Positions 1 to 10,750 of a stretch of 64,000 nucleotides of DNA are shown here, one piece after another (position 1 is the stretch's first letter; every line of letters begins with the position of its first letter). Made by a program: the position numbers and the translations under genes. Source of the DNA: Cryptomeria japonica. Taxonomy: Eukaryota; Streptophyta; Pinopsida; Cupressales; Cupressaceae. The notes below the pieces were generated by a model that was not told where the DNA came from, did not search any database, and saw only the letters and a list, made by a program, of their open reading frames with translations. The DNA lies in contig NC_081413.1 of the NCBI RefSeq assembly GCF_030272615.1, positions 604,872,709 through 604,936,708 of the forward strand, written 5' to 3'.

Positions 1-2691
1 AAGAAGGGTAGGAATCCTGAATGTGGGGAAGGCCATGAGAGGCCAACAAAACATAGAATGTTGTCTTCGTACTTTGTCTTTAGAAAAGATAGTGGTGAAA
101 ATCAAGAAGGTACATCATCACAAGTACAAGTACAAAATTCACAACCTACACCACATGTTGAAGATGCTGGTGAACCTGATATCTCAGATTAGGATGATCT
201 TGAAGAAGATTATCTGGTAGATACCCAAGTTAGCCGGAATGATATAATCGACTTGGGTGATAATGTCATGGATGATAATGCATGGAAGGAGAAAAGAAAA
301 GCCAGATCAAAAAAGGATCAACAAAAATAAAAAAAGGATCAGGAGTGGGATATGTTAGTGAGGAATTTTCAAATTAATTGGGCATCAAAGTATTCATTCA
401 TTGAACTAGTGGAGAATACAATTGAAGGAGAGCCTCCAATAGAATGCAGGTGTAAGATTTGCACTTGAAAACATAATAAGGAAATTAGGTTACAACTAAA
501 ATTTGACACCATAGAAAAGCATATGGGTAAAGCTTATGAAAAAAAAATGATAGAAGGAGTTGAAAAATCAGTGATAAGATGGAAAATAAAGGAGGAATGT
601 AAGCAAGTGAGGAACATCGAAGAGTATTATTTTCATGAGAAAATACAAATGAAGCCCGCTAAAGTTAAATCTTCTATTGAAGCTAGTTTTGGAAAAGCAA
701 TGCAATTAAAACAATTGGGAAAAGTTGTTCAGTTAAGTTTTGTTTTTTATATTTTGAGTAGAGGGCATGCTATGACAGATTTCCCATCAATTAGTGGTTT
801 ATTACACTTTTTTATAGTTCATAACTATCCTAATAGTCACTGGTCAGTAAATAGTGGATGGGAATGGGCAAGTTGTCTTGCTGAGGTTGAAAAAGAAGAT
901 GTAACGGAAAAAATAAGAGAGTCAAACTTTATTGCATTTTCTTTATATAAATTTATGGCAGTACACAATACTTCATGGGTATGCATGCATGTTTATACTA
1001 TACATAATCATGCCCGCCAACCTCATCTATTATTTATTGCTAAAATGAAGGATAGTGCGACAACGGAAAATTTATTTCAACTAGTAAACAGATGTTTAAT
1101 TGAATATGGAGGTATGGATGACATGACGGTTGCCAAAAAAATGGCATGTGTTGCAGCAGATGGAGCTTCAGTAATGCAAGGTCGCAGGAATGGTCTTTGT
1201 ACAATTATTGAAACTTCTTTTGCACCATACATTACTGCAATTCATTGCATGGCTCATATAATGAATCTTGCTTTTGGAACTATGAGCAAGCATGCTTCAG
1301 TAAAAGAAATTGAAATTTTAATCAGAGAGCTCTACTCACACTTATGTCAAAGTCCCAAGCGATTTATGGAATTTCAACAATCTGATGATGGAATAACTAA
1401 TGGGAACAAGCTTCTCAAGGATAATGATACCATATGGATCTCTTTAGATGGTCCAGTGCATCGAGTTTTTTCAAAATATCCCTCCTTGATTGGACTATTT
1501 CACACAACTACTGATGAATTAGAGCAACCCAATTTTTCTGACCCTCTTCAGAGGTTAAGTAACCTAGAGACACTCTTAACTTTAGCAACTATTTTGCCCA
1601 TGCTAGAGGAAATGAGGAATATTATGAAGGCTACCCAAAAAAGAGCTCTATATATTGCAGAATATTCTACACCACATAAGTTAACATGCATGACCCTCGA
1701 TAATCTATATCGAAATCAACCAATACTATCCGATGAAAAATTTGTTAAGTGGCAGGCACTCACAGATTTGAACAATCTTGATAACATTTTACAAATTGGT
1801 GCAAATGGGGCTGTATGTGCCAATGTATAGGGAGTTGAGATACCAATGCATTTCTATGCCACCGTCGACCCCGAGGAACCTGGAAAGCGCCCCAGGAAGC
1901 AACTAGCAAGAGCTACAAGGGAATATTTCGACAAGATTGTTGAGTTTGTAACTACATCTACGAAGAAAATTGCCTATGATCTTTCCTCATAGATTAGAAG
2001 CAGATTCCCTCCTGACAACCTACTCGAAGCCATGCCTATTGTGTTTCCTCAATATTGGAGCCTCAATAGTGCAGCTAATTTTTGAAGTAAGCTATTGACT
2101 TTGATAAAACAATTTTTCATATCAAGAGAATTGAATGGAGTAACTCTAAATGGAATATTAGACAAAAATCATCTTAGAGAGAAATCATCTCATTTTTCAT
2201 ACACTATGAGGGAACAATATGGTAGAATGGAAAACCCCTGCGAAGAGGGATCAGTAACAAGGCTTTAGAAATATATAGTTGAGAATGTAGCGTTGTGTGA
2301 TTCAATACCAGAATATTTGAAGCTTGTTGATTTATTTCTTACCATGATATTAGGTTCGGTGGAAGATGAGAGAGTTTTCAGTGCTTTGGGATTCATAAAA
2401 TCAAAGCTAAGAAACAAACTAGACAAAAATTTGGAAAATTGCTTGAGGCTCTATACATCTAGGTATGATGTCCACACTTTTCCTTACGATAGGGCACTGA
2501 AAATATGGAGGTCCAAATGTGAAAGAAGAGTTTTGGGAAACAGTTCAAACCGAAGTGCCAGTGGGACTATTGACTCATGTAGTGGATCTACTGGTAGCAT
2601 TGAGTTCTAGTTCAACGAAGGTATGTGGACTCAAAGTGAAGAAAACACAAACAAGAATCAAGAAAGCTCTGAATTTGATGAGGATGAATGA
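1..2691 (+). pseudogene. hAT-superfamily transposase, degenerate, single frame
   Basis: One frame reads from base 1 to a terminal TGA at 2689 with no frameshift, but with eight internal stops: TAG 190, TAA 328, TGA 466, TAG 1828, TAG 1990, TGA 2083, TAG 2266 and TAG 2608. A BED-like zinc finger lies near 440-530 (CRCKIC, then a KHMGK-type histidine). A DUF4371/ZNF862-like catalytic region follows, with VAADGASVMQG near 1150 and HCMAH near 1243. The hAT C-terminal dimerisation domain lies near 2350-2500 (ERVFSALGFIKSKLRNKL). The protein ends in an acidic tail. Such proteins cut and paste DNA elements with short inverted repeats. The start lies left of the window and I could not find the terminal repeats. 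The longest open stretch is 523-1827. Family assignment is firm, inactivity is clear, element boundaries are unknown. Confidence 0.85.
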
Positions 2692-3581
2692 AAACTATAA
2701 GAGATTGGTATTCATTAATCTTATTATTGTATATCATCATTCATATTACAAAACCATAATATTATGGTTGATAACTTGATGATATTTTATGAGTGTCAAA
2801 TTTTTGCAATTAGAATTTAATATTGATTTGTAATTGTATTTTTCAACTTTCTATTTTTAGATTTAAAATAGCATAATAAAAGACCATAATGTGTTTATTA
2901 ATACATAGATGTTTATTTAGACATGTTGAGAACTTAGATTTTTATTAATTCTTTCAAAATATAGCCATATGATGCAATTCATTCAATACACCACTCTGTG
3001 TGATTCTCCATGCAAAAGCCAATACAAAGTTTTAGAACCCTTTGCAAATGACCCTAAATTCCCTTTTATAGAAACAAGGGAGCAACAATAGCTTCAAGTC
3101 AATTTGCAACATGTGAAGATTCAACGTCAAAATCAATTACTAAGGCATTAAACATTTAATATATCATCCTGACTGCCATCAGTATCACAAACTCAGCACA
3201 AATTTACATGGCCATCACATGACAGATTAACAATTTAACAACTGCTACATGTCTCCTATTCAAAAAATAGAGTTCAAAATTAATTATTATTTCAAGCCAT
3301 GACAAATTAAATTTAGATAATAGTAGTACCCAAAACCTAGTAATCAGAAATAGAGAAATGCAAAAATATTAAAACTTGAAAGAATTTGAGAATACAAATT
3401 TACAAGTTGAAGGTTTGCATTGTGCATCATAGATTCATAGGCTGGATTAGCAATAGAGAGTTCTAGTTTTTTCCTATTCATAAAACAAAGTTATTTCAAG
3501 CGATGCCAAATTCAAATTAGGAAAAACATAAAACCTTGAAATTAAGAGCAAAAGCAGAAAACTGTTGAATACATACTATGA
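2692..3581. other. AT-rich spacer, no gene seen
   Basis: AT-rich sequence between the hAT pseudogene and the 3' end of the minus-strand coiled-coil pseudogene. It probably includes the 3' flanks of both. No open frame with recognisable content, no RNA gene and no clear inverted repeat was found. Confidence 0.5.
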
Positions 3582-4242
3582 TTATTGAGATTTTTGTGCC
3601 AATTTTTGTAGGGTGCTCCACTCTTCATCTAATGGAAGGTCAATATTCATTAAACTATGGAGATTCAACTACAACTTCACCAACAATCTATATTTAGAAG
3701 AGTGACTTGACATCATTGTTTCACCCAAAACCACATTCAGAGTTGTAAATGATTTGATGAATTCCAGAAAGCTTTGGGGAGTTGTGTTCTTAGGAAGCAA
3801 GTCTAAATCAAACTTCATTTTTATCTCCATGCTTTTTTTGTAACCTTCTTTTCCAATGAATTTATTTGATGGGTCAACGGTCTTAGGAAAACCAAGTTTA
3901 ATCAAAGTAGTTGTCTTTTCTTGTAGCTTCAATATATTTTTGCCACATTTATCCATAACTTCTGATGTTTCCCTTAATTTCTGGCATTTTTTAAGGATAG
4001 ATGATGTCTTAACTGTTTCATCAATGCGTCTGTTAATTCCCTTGGATTCCAAATAGTTGTCACTAGTATTGTAGACTACTTGCAAAATTTGTTTTACCAT
4101 ATCCTCTTTTGAATAAACATGTATGCTCTTCTCAATGTGCCCTTTGATTTTCATATAAATTAATCTCAAACTTTCATTCAATTCAAACCATTCTCACAAC
4201 TTGTCACTCTTTTGCATTAGTTGCCCCCAAATGTTTTCTTGT
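3582..4242 (-). pseudogene. C-terminal part of a coiled-coil protein split by a retrotransposon
   Basis: This is the 3' portion of the gene whose 5' portion is at 20592-23007. If the retrotransposon 4243-20586 and one copy of its CTTGT duplication are removed, the two parts join in the same frame. The piece reads from 4242 to a TAA at 3582-3584, with a TGA near 4190 and a TAG at 3669-3671. The longest open part, 4181-3669, is lysine- and glutamate-rich with heptad-like spacing, suggesting a coiled coil, and then turns more hydrophobic (SFLEFIKSFTTLNVVLGE). I do not recognise the family. It could be a host gene or an ORF carried by a larger mobile element. Confidence 0.7.
4238..4242. repeat. 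Target-site duplication CTTGT, left copy
   Basis: The five bases before the 5' LTR are CTTGT, and the same five follow the 3' LTR at 20587-20591. A 5-bp duplication is usual for plant LTR retrotransposons. It fixes the element ends and shows that both LTRs belong to one insertion. Confidence 0.95.
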
Positions 4243-4552
4243 TGTTACCCCTATATTTTTGCTCGTGCCTAAAGTCTCATAATCAGATAAAAATCAGATA
4301 TTGTTAATATTTTAATGCTGAAGTTTTTATGGCCAAACTCCATGTCAGCTGGGAGATTTCAATTGTTTTATTTTTGGCTTACCCATATACCCAAACAATT
4401 AAATCTCAAGTCTTCTGTCTCGTATGCAAAAATGATTTCTGGGTTATGCTCTACTTAGCTTATTTATTCTACAGTTAAAATTTCATGAGAAATGAAGCTC
4501 TGAGTAAAACGTTGTGTAGGTTTTTCTATGGCAGCCGAAAAGAACAATTGTC

Positions 4553-4826
4553 ATTGAACTTGAACCTTGAACCTTTTTGGTTCAAGCCCGTAGGTTCAAG
4601 CGCGTCGGTTCAAAAAGTTCAAAGTTCAAATTTTGGGCTTTGTAATTTTTAGTCACTGAACTAGAACCATTGAACCTTTTTGGTTCAGGTTCAAGGTTCA
4701 ACGCACAGGAAAATGAAAAAAAAAAATCCATGCATTATACTGTGGGTGTAGTTTGTGTTTTTGAACCATTTGCTTGAACCTCGCAAGTTCAAGGTTCAAG
4801 GTTCAAGGTTCAAAGTTCAAAGTTCA
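4553..4826 (+). repeat. Cluster of GGTTCAA / TTGAACC words in the 5' LTR
   Basis: The heptamer GGTTCAA and its reverse complement TTGAACC occur many times. Scattered and inverted copies lie at about 4553-4705, and a head-to-tail array (AAGGTTC repeated, then AAAGTTC) lies at about 4784-4826. The matching zone in the 3' LTR has a longer array, so the repeat has changed length since insertion. Confidence 0.85.
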
Positions 4827-5430
4827 TGGTATTACAAAAAATCTAAAGAGTTACAATCCTCCTCTATTATAAAGAGAGCTTTGTCATTAAATAGAGCTCA
4901 TTCCTTCAAATGGAAGCTCAAAGTCATGATCCATGTGCAAGTTTTGGCACGTAATTGTTTATAGTTTTCAATGCAACCTGTAACCACGGATTTTCTAAGA
5001 TAGAAAAATAAGTCTCAATGCGGGGGGCATAAATTTTAATTGAACTATTGGATTGCGCTCAAATTTTGACAGGTTTTAGAAAACCTAGTTTTCTAAATCC
5101 TCATAAGAGCGATTGGACAAATATTATCGCGTTCGAAAGTTATTGATCTCTGAGTATGGGTATATACAAATTTTTGAGAAAACTATTGTTATGAGAAACT
5201 CACGATGGAGACTTGGCTTTGAAATGGAGATATAAAAGAAATGACCACCTGTCAACACATAATTAGATGTGTTTAAATTAAATTCTCTTCAAATATTTTT
5301 CAAAAAAGAATGGAGGATAAAAGATTTGAGGAAAAATTAAAAAGAGTTGTCGGAAGAAGATAGAAGATAAAAGAAAAGATTAATTAATAATCGTTTCAAG
5401 AATCAGTTATTGAGAACTGAAACTCTCAGT

Positions 5431-5440
5431 TATATATATT
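5431..5440 (+). promoter_or_regulatory. Candidate TATA box of the 5' LTR
   Basis: TATATATATT, about 745 bp before the LTR end and followed by an AG-rich stretch. The 3' LTR keeps a similar TATATATATG near 9735. Position and composition fit an LTR core promoter, but there is no expression evidence. Confidence 0.4.
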
Positions 5441-6181
5441 TAATGAAATAAAGGAGAGAGGGTTCTTCTTTTATTTTCTTTCTCTTTCTGCTGTAAAAAG
5501 GGAAGAGACAACATTATTTTCTGGACTGCACAATTTTGTTTTTCAGAAGTGTTGAGTCTATGAGCTCACATTTTTTGGCATTGATAGAGTAAAGAAGATT
5601 TTGTTGATCTGTGGATTTGTCAATATTTTCTTTTGATTACAATGAGCTTTGTCTCTCTCGTAATTTCCTTTCATTGTCTTTTCTGTTACATCAAACTGTG
5701 TATATGCATTTGATTCTAAAACTTTGATTTCAGAAATAATTTGTATTTGGAAAGAAATCTATTGTTAACTCTTTGTCTGGGTATTCTGATCCCCCTTGTC
5801 TTTTGAGGCATGAGAGAGAATCGATCAGAGTCCAGAGCATTTTTACTTATTGGAAAGGGTATTTTCCTGGGTGTGGATAATTAAACTGTGTTTTAATTGT
5901 CTTCATTCACTTCATTATAAATCTTCTATTCGCATTTGTGTCATGGCTATGAGAAGATGTTAGTTGCCTTTATTGCTTTCCGGTTAAAAGCATATTCAGA
6001 AAATATACATTTTTATCCAACGAAGGGAGCTGTACCTTCATATCAAAATTCAGAGAGCACTAGCACTCACCATTGTAAGTGGCTCAACTGTTGGTTCTAG
6101 TTTTTGTATTTCAATTTGGGCATTCGGGAGTCCTTGTTGAAAGGTATTTAAGAAGGACAAATCTGTTTACCAACAGATTTT

Positions 6182-6199
6182 TGGCGACTCTGCTAGGGA
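6182..6199 (+). other. Primer-binding site of the gag-only retrotransposon
   Basis: TGGCGACTCTGCTAGGGA begins six bases after the LTR end CCAACA. The TGG start pairs with the CCA end of a tRNA, and this sequence type is common directly after plant LTRs. I did not assign the tRNA species. Confidence 0.7.
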
Positions 6200-6318
6200 T
6201 TCGAGATCAAAAGATCAGTCATTTTTTTGGTTTTTTCCCCAAGTTTTAAAGACATCTATGTGTGCAAGGAGATTGGCGACTATGTTTATGTCTGGTTGAA
6301 GAATTCCAGTCTGAAATC

Positions 6319-6815
6319 ATGGCTTTCGCTGTAACACAGCCATGGGGGACTCATTTTGGTCCATTTGCTTTACCACAATATTCAACTTTGCCTAAAAGAT
6401 CGATCGAATGCTTTCCAAAGTTTGCTGGAGATAAGATTCAAGATCCATATGATCATATTAAAGTTGTTACTGTTGCCTATGGAATTCTTGGAGTGCAAGA
6501 AGAAGATGTATTTTTGAGATTGTTTGTTGGAAGCCTCATTGGAAATGCTGCAGAATGGTTTCAGAATTTAGAATATGGATGCATTACCTTCTAGAATGAT
6601 TTAAAGGTAAAATTTCTTGAAAGATTCAAAATTGTGATTGATACATATGATTTTCTACTTAATTTCTTTCAAATACAAAAGAAAGAAGATGAGCCCATTA
6701 GAAGTTTCATTGAAAGATTTAATCGATTTGTTGGAAAGATTCCTCATGGGTGTCAATCGACTGAAAATAATCAATTATGTGTATTTATTGCTACATTCAT
6801 CCTGAGATTTAGTTT
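6319..6815 (+). pseudogene. gag: Gag capsid region, degenerate
   Basis: From the ATG at 6319 the frame encodes a Retrotrans_gag-type domain. It shows FPKFAGDKIQDPYDHI near the start, then EEDVFLRLFVGSL and AAEWFQNL. After a TAG at 6592 it resumes in the same frame with DLKVKFLERF and EPIRSFIERFNRF. These are the usual helices of the plant gag capsid domain, which assembles the particle in the cytoplasm. The frame is lost near 6800 and passes to the next one. No zinc knuckle follows. The ATG context and the distance from the primer site suit a gag start. Confidence 0.8.
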
Positions 6816-7883
6816 TTGTTGAAACGTAAGAAAATACAAAATTTGAAAGATGCACAAAAAGAGGCTATTGAGGTAGATGATGATATGTTGTTAAGTGGGA
6901 TGAAATGCATGGATGAATGTATTGTGAGGGAGCCACAATCTAAAATTTGTCTTTATAATCAAAAGTTTTATCTGAAGAAAGAACTTCTACAAAAAAAACT
7001 TGTTATGAAAGCAGGAAAATCAGCACTACCTATCTCTTATTCTCAAAATTTAACAGTATTCAATGATGGACATTTCCAAGAACCTCCTGTGATTGAAAAT
7101 AGCTCTCCTAGCATTGTAGGGATTTGTCATTTGTATGTTGAAAATGATAATTCATTTAAAGATGAGGGTGATCAAATTGCACAATCAGAAATTTTAATGA
7201 CTTGCTCAGATGCTTCTTCTATAGAGAAAGGATTTGATGATGAACAATTAGATGGAAGTTTGCTGGAAAATGTCTCTTTTTTAGAATTTGAATCTTTTTC
7301 ATTTGATACTTCTAATGCAATTTCAACTAATAATTTTAATCAGGGAAGCATAACAGATCAGCATAAACAAAAGATGCCTTATGGTGAAAAAGTAGGGGGT
7401 ATCTCTCATATTGATATGCAGACAAGGTATGAGTCTTTTTAGTTTGATTGCATGCAAGATATTGAGGAATTGTTGCAGCCCAAAACATTGAAGAATTTTG
7501 AGAATACTAAAATGCAAACAAAGGGAAACTCATTCACCTCTGTTATGATATCACACGGGTGATCTGAATTAAAGATATTCAAATTTGATTGTGAAGATAA
7601 GTTGTTTGATAGTCATCCCATGCTGGAATCATTTTGTTTTGAAGCTAATGTTTATAATGAATTCTTGGAAAATGAATGTCTAGAGAGTCAAATTTTAGAT
7701 TTAGATAGAGACTTTCTCATAGATCATTCTTGCACTTTTGAAGAAGGTTGTCCTATTAAAAGCATGGCTTATTTTTCTAACATTCGTATAGAAGAATGTG
7801 GTATTTATAGTATGAATCAGCTCACTCAATATGGTGTTGACATGTTGCAACTAGAAGTCTATGATGCAGAGTGGCTCTTTTGA
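6816..7883 (+). pseudogene. Acidic reading frame downstream of gag, unknown function
   Basis: This continues the element's coding region in another frame and reads to a TGA at 7881, with internal stops at 7440 (TAG) and 7560 (TGA). Just after the frame change, LLKRKKIQNLKDAQKEAIEV looks like the end of a gag domain. The rest is rich in aspartate, glutamate, serine and phenylalanine and shows no protease DSG motif, zinc knuckle or polymerase motif. It is probably the rest of a long Gag-type polyprotein peculiar to this family. The function is unknown. Confidence 0.6.
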
Positions 7884-8322
7884 CCTGATATGTTTTGAGG
7901 AAGTTTTTACAATGGGTTGTTATTGGATCCTTCTTTACAATGGTTGCAGGTTATTTATTGGGAATGATTCTACTTACATATCAACCACTTTTCCGCAATG
8001 GCATGTACTTCTCACAACCAGTTGATGGCTTTACATGAACAACCAGTTGCATTCTTGGAGGCATGGGTTGTTTGCCCGATCTTTTGTAAATAAATTTTTG
8101 GTGTGATTTGGGTGTAGCTTGTCTTAGTTTTCAGCCTTGATTTAGTGTGGGTTTTCGCTTGTTGGTTTTGTTTTGTTGTCTCTTCCCTCATCTGCAGGAA
8201 GATCCTTGTGCTCTGTTTGTCTTGACTCTGTTACCCAATGGCTAGGCACTATTCTTCTTCTCTCCCAGAGACATTCTGGATTCTCCTAGTCCTTTACAGT
8301 CCTGGTCCCCAATCAGAGACAA
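7884..8322 (+). other. 3' untranslated part of the gag-only retrotransposon
   Basis: A stretch of about 440 bp between the last stop and the 3' LTR. No reading frame of note. A clear polypurine tract is not obvious; AATCAGAGACAA immediately before the LTR is the only candidate. Confidence 0.6.
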
Positions 8323-8863
8323 TGTTACCCCTATATTTTTGCTCGTGCCTAAAGTCTCATAATCAGCTAAAAATCAAATATTGTTAATACTTTAATGCTG
8401 AATTTTTTATAGCCAAACTCCATGTCAGCTGGAAGATTTTAATTGTTTTATTTTTGGCTTACCCATATACCCAAACAATTAAATCTCAAGTCTTCTATCT
8501 CCAATGCAAAAATGATTTATGGGTTATTCTCTACTTAGCTTATTTATTCTACAGTTGAAATTTCATGAGAAATGAAGCTTTGAGTAAAAAGTTATGTAGG
8601 TTTTTCTATGGCAGTCGAAAAGAACAATTGTCATTGAACTTGAACCTTGAACCTTTTTGGTTCAAGCCTGCAGGTTCAAGTGTGCAGGTTCAAAAATTTC
8701 AAAGTTCAAATTTTGGGCTTTGTAATTTTCAGTCATTGAACTTGAGCCATTGAACCTTTTTGGTTCAGGTTCAAGGTTCAATGCGCAGGAAAATGGAAAA
8801 AAAAAATCAATGCATTATACTGTAGGTGCAGTTTGTGTTTTTGAACCATTTTCTTGAACCTCG

Positions 8864-8937
8864 CAAGTTCAAGGTTCAAGGTTCAAGGTTCAAGGTTCAA
8901 GGTTCAAAGTTCAAAGTTCACAGGTTCAAAATGTGGA
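8864..8937 (+). repeat. Expanded GTTCAAG tandem array in the 3' LTR
   Basis: About ten head-to-tail copies of a 7-bp AAGGTTC/AAAGTTC unit. The same array in the 5' LTR (4784-4826) has about three fewer copies. Confidence 0.85.
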
Positions 8938-9131
8938 TGTTTTTAAAAAATGATCATTGAGCTGAGAGTAAAAGTGTTTGGATGACTTTTGAGATAGCCA
9001 CACTAACACATACAAATTCTAACTTTCATGTTACAAAGGAAGATTCGGCTTTTTGAAATATCAATTTAATTATTAATTCATGTGTTCATACTAGTTGATA
9101 ATATTTTCAAAGAATTGTTTCAGCAGCTCGT
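8930..9131. repeat. About 200-bp segment present only in the 3' LTR
   Basis: The 5' LTR goes directly from AAAGTTCA to TGGTATTAC (near 4826). The 3' LTR has about 200 extra bases between these points. Either the 5' LTR lost it or the 3' LTR gained it. The break lies at the edge of the GTTCAA array, which favours recombination or slippage there. Confidence 0.8.
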
Positions 9132-10114
9132 GGTATTACAAAAAATCTAAAGAGTTACAATCCTCCTCTATTATAAAGAGAGATTTGCCATAAAATAGAG
9201 CTCATTCCTTCAAATGGCAGCTTAAAGTCATGATCCACGTGCAATTTTTGGCATGTAATTGTTTATAGTTTTCAATGCAACCTGTAACCACGGATTTTTT
9301 GAGACAGAAAAATTAGTCTTAGTGTGGGGGGCATAACTTTTAATTGAACTGTTGGATCGCGCTCAAATTTTGGCTGGTTTTAGAAAACCTAGTTTTCTAA
9401 ATCCTCATCGGAGAGATTGGACAAATATTATTGTGTTCGAAAGTTGTTGATCTCTAAGTATGGGTATATACAAATTTCTGAGAAAACTCTTATTATGAGA
9501 AACTCACGATGGAGACTTGGCTTTGAAATGGAGATATAAAAGAAATGACCTCCTGTCAACACATAATTAGATGTGTTTAAATTAAATTATCTTCAAATAT
9601 TTTTCAGAAATGAATGGAGGATAAAAGATTTGAATCAAAATTAAAAAGAGTTGTCGGAAGAAGATAAAAGATAAAAGAAAAGATTAATTAATAATCTTTT
9701 CAAGAATCAGTTATTGATAATTGAAATTCTCAGTTATATATATGTAATGAAAGAAAGGAGAGAGGGTTCTTCTTTTATTTTCTTTCTCTTTCTGTTGTAA
9801 AAAGGGAAGAGGCAGCATTATTTTCTGGACTGCACAGTTTTGTTTTTCAGAAGTGTTGAGTCTGTGAGCTCACATTTTTTGGCATTGATAGAGTAAAGAA
9901 GATTTTGTTGATTTGTGGATTTGTTAATATTTTCTTTTGATTACAATGAGCTTTGTCTCTCTCATAATTTCCTTTCATTGTCTTTTATGTTACATCAAAT
10001 TGTGTGTATGCATTTGATTCTGAAACTTTGATTTCAGAAATAATTTGTATTTGGAAAGAAATCTGCTATTAACTCTTTGTCTGGGTATTCTGATCCCCCT
10101 TGTCCTTTGAGGCA

Positions 10115-10143
10115 CACTAGTAAATTCAGGTCAAAATTTTGAC
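10115..10143 (+). repeat. Left terminal inverted repeat of the CACTA element
   Basis: Begins with the diagnostic CACTA and aligns imperfectly with the reverse complement of 20193-20221. Confidence 0.85.
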
Positions 10144-10322
10144 AGCAAATCATCAGAATTCTGACACAATTTCATCGCACTACCGATAAAAAAAGCCGTC
10201 GAAAACTTTGTGTCGAAAGTTTCAAGTATCCTTGTGGTCATCGCAATTCCGACATCACCTCCAACCTTTCCGACGGCCGCCATGGATGCTCATACCCCAA
10301 AAGAATACCATCATGATCTCAA

Positions 10323-10535
10323 CCTATCGTCGAAATTCCAACTCCAAAGGGTAAAATTCTAACAGAGGAGTGTCATCGGATGCACAACATCCTCGTCGGA
10401 ACTCTCCTAGAGGCCATTGTAATTGGCCATCGTAATTATGATGGCCTCCAAGAGAGTTCTGATGAGGATGTTGTGCATCCAACAACACTCCTCTGTCGGA
10501 ATTTTACCCTTTGGAGTCGGAATTCCGATGATAGG
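10323..10535. repeat. Large imperfect palindrome in the CACTA left subterminal region
   Basis: An arm of about 102 bp at 10323-10424 is the reverse complement, with scattered mismatches, of 10433-10535. The loop is about 8 bases. The arms contain ACTCCAAAGGGTAAAATTC and GGATGCACAACATCCTC on one strand and their complements on the other. A transcript would fold into a long hairpin. Confidence 0.85.
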
Positions 10536-10584
10536 CCAATTTTTTGGAAAAAAAAAATTTATAGAAAAAGATTGATATTGGTAT

Positions 10585-10750
10585 CTCTCTTCTATCTCTC
10601 TTCTCTATCCCTCTCTACTATCACTCTTCTCTCTCCCCTCTCTAGGTCTCTTTCTCCATCCCTCTCTTCTTCTCTCTCTCTCTACTTCTCTTTCTCTACC
10701 CTCTCCAGGTCATTATCTCTTCCTCTCACCCTCTCTCTCTCTCACACCTC
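10585..10750 (+). repeat. CT-rich low-complexity tract
   Basis: A run of TCTCTC-type dinucleotide and CCCTCTCT words directly after the palindrome, almost free of purines on the + strand. A reading frame crosses it and would encode a serine-leucine run. I regard that as an artefact. Confidence 0.85.

Larger units (their letters stand above)
4243..6175 (+). repeat. 5' LTR of the gag-only retrotransposon
   Basis: 1933 bp, starting TGTTACCCC and ending CCAACA, matched along its whole length by 8323-10114 joined to 20222-20586. It is about 220 bp shorter than the 3' copy, mainly because it lacks the segment at 8930-9131 and has fewer GTTCAA repeats. A TATATATATT stretch at 5431-5440, followed by a purine-rich run, is a reasonable promoter candidate for the element. 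Confidence 0.93.
8323..10114 (+). repeat. 3' LTR, first part (continues at 20222)
   Basis: Matches the 5' LTR from TGTTACC onwards up to TTGAGGCA at 10114. Homology then stops at the CACTA end and resumes at 20222 with TGAGAGAGAATC. The two parts total about 2157 bp. Confidence 0.93.

Noticed and set aside
1828-2268. Stop-codon recoding (TAG read as an amino acid) as an explanation for in-frame stops
   Set aside because: TAA and TGA stops occur in the same frames, and the intact laccase shows no internal TAG, so decay is the simpler explanation.
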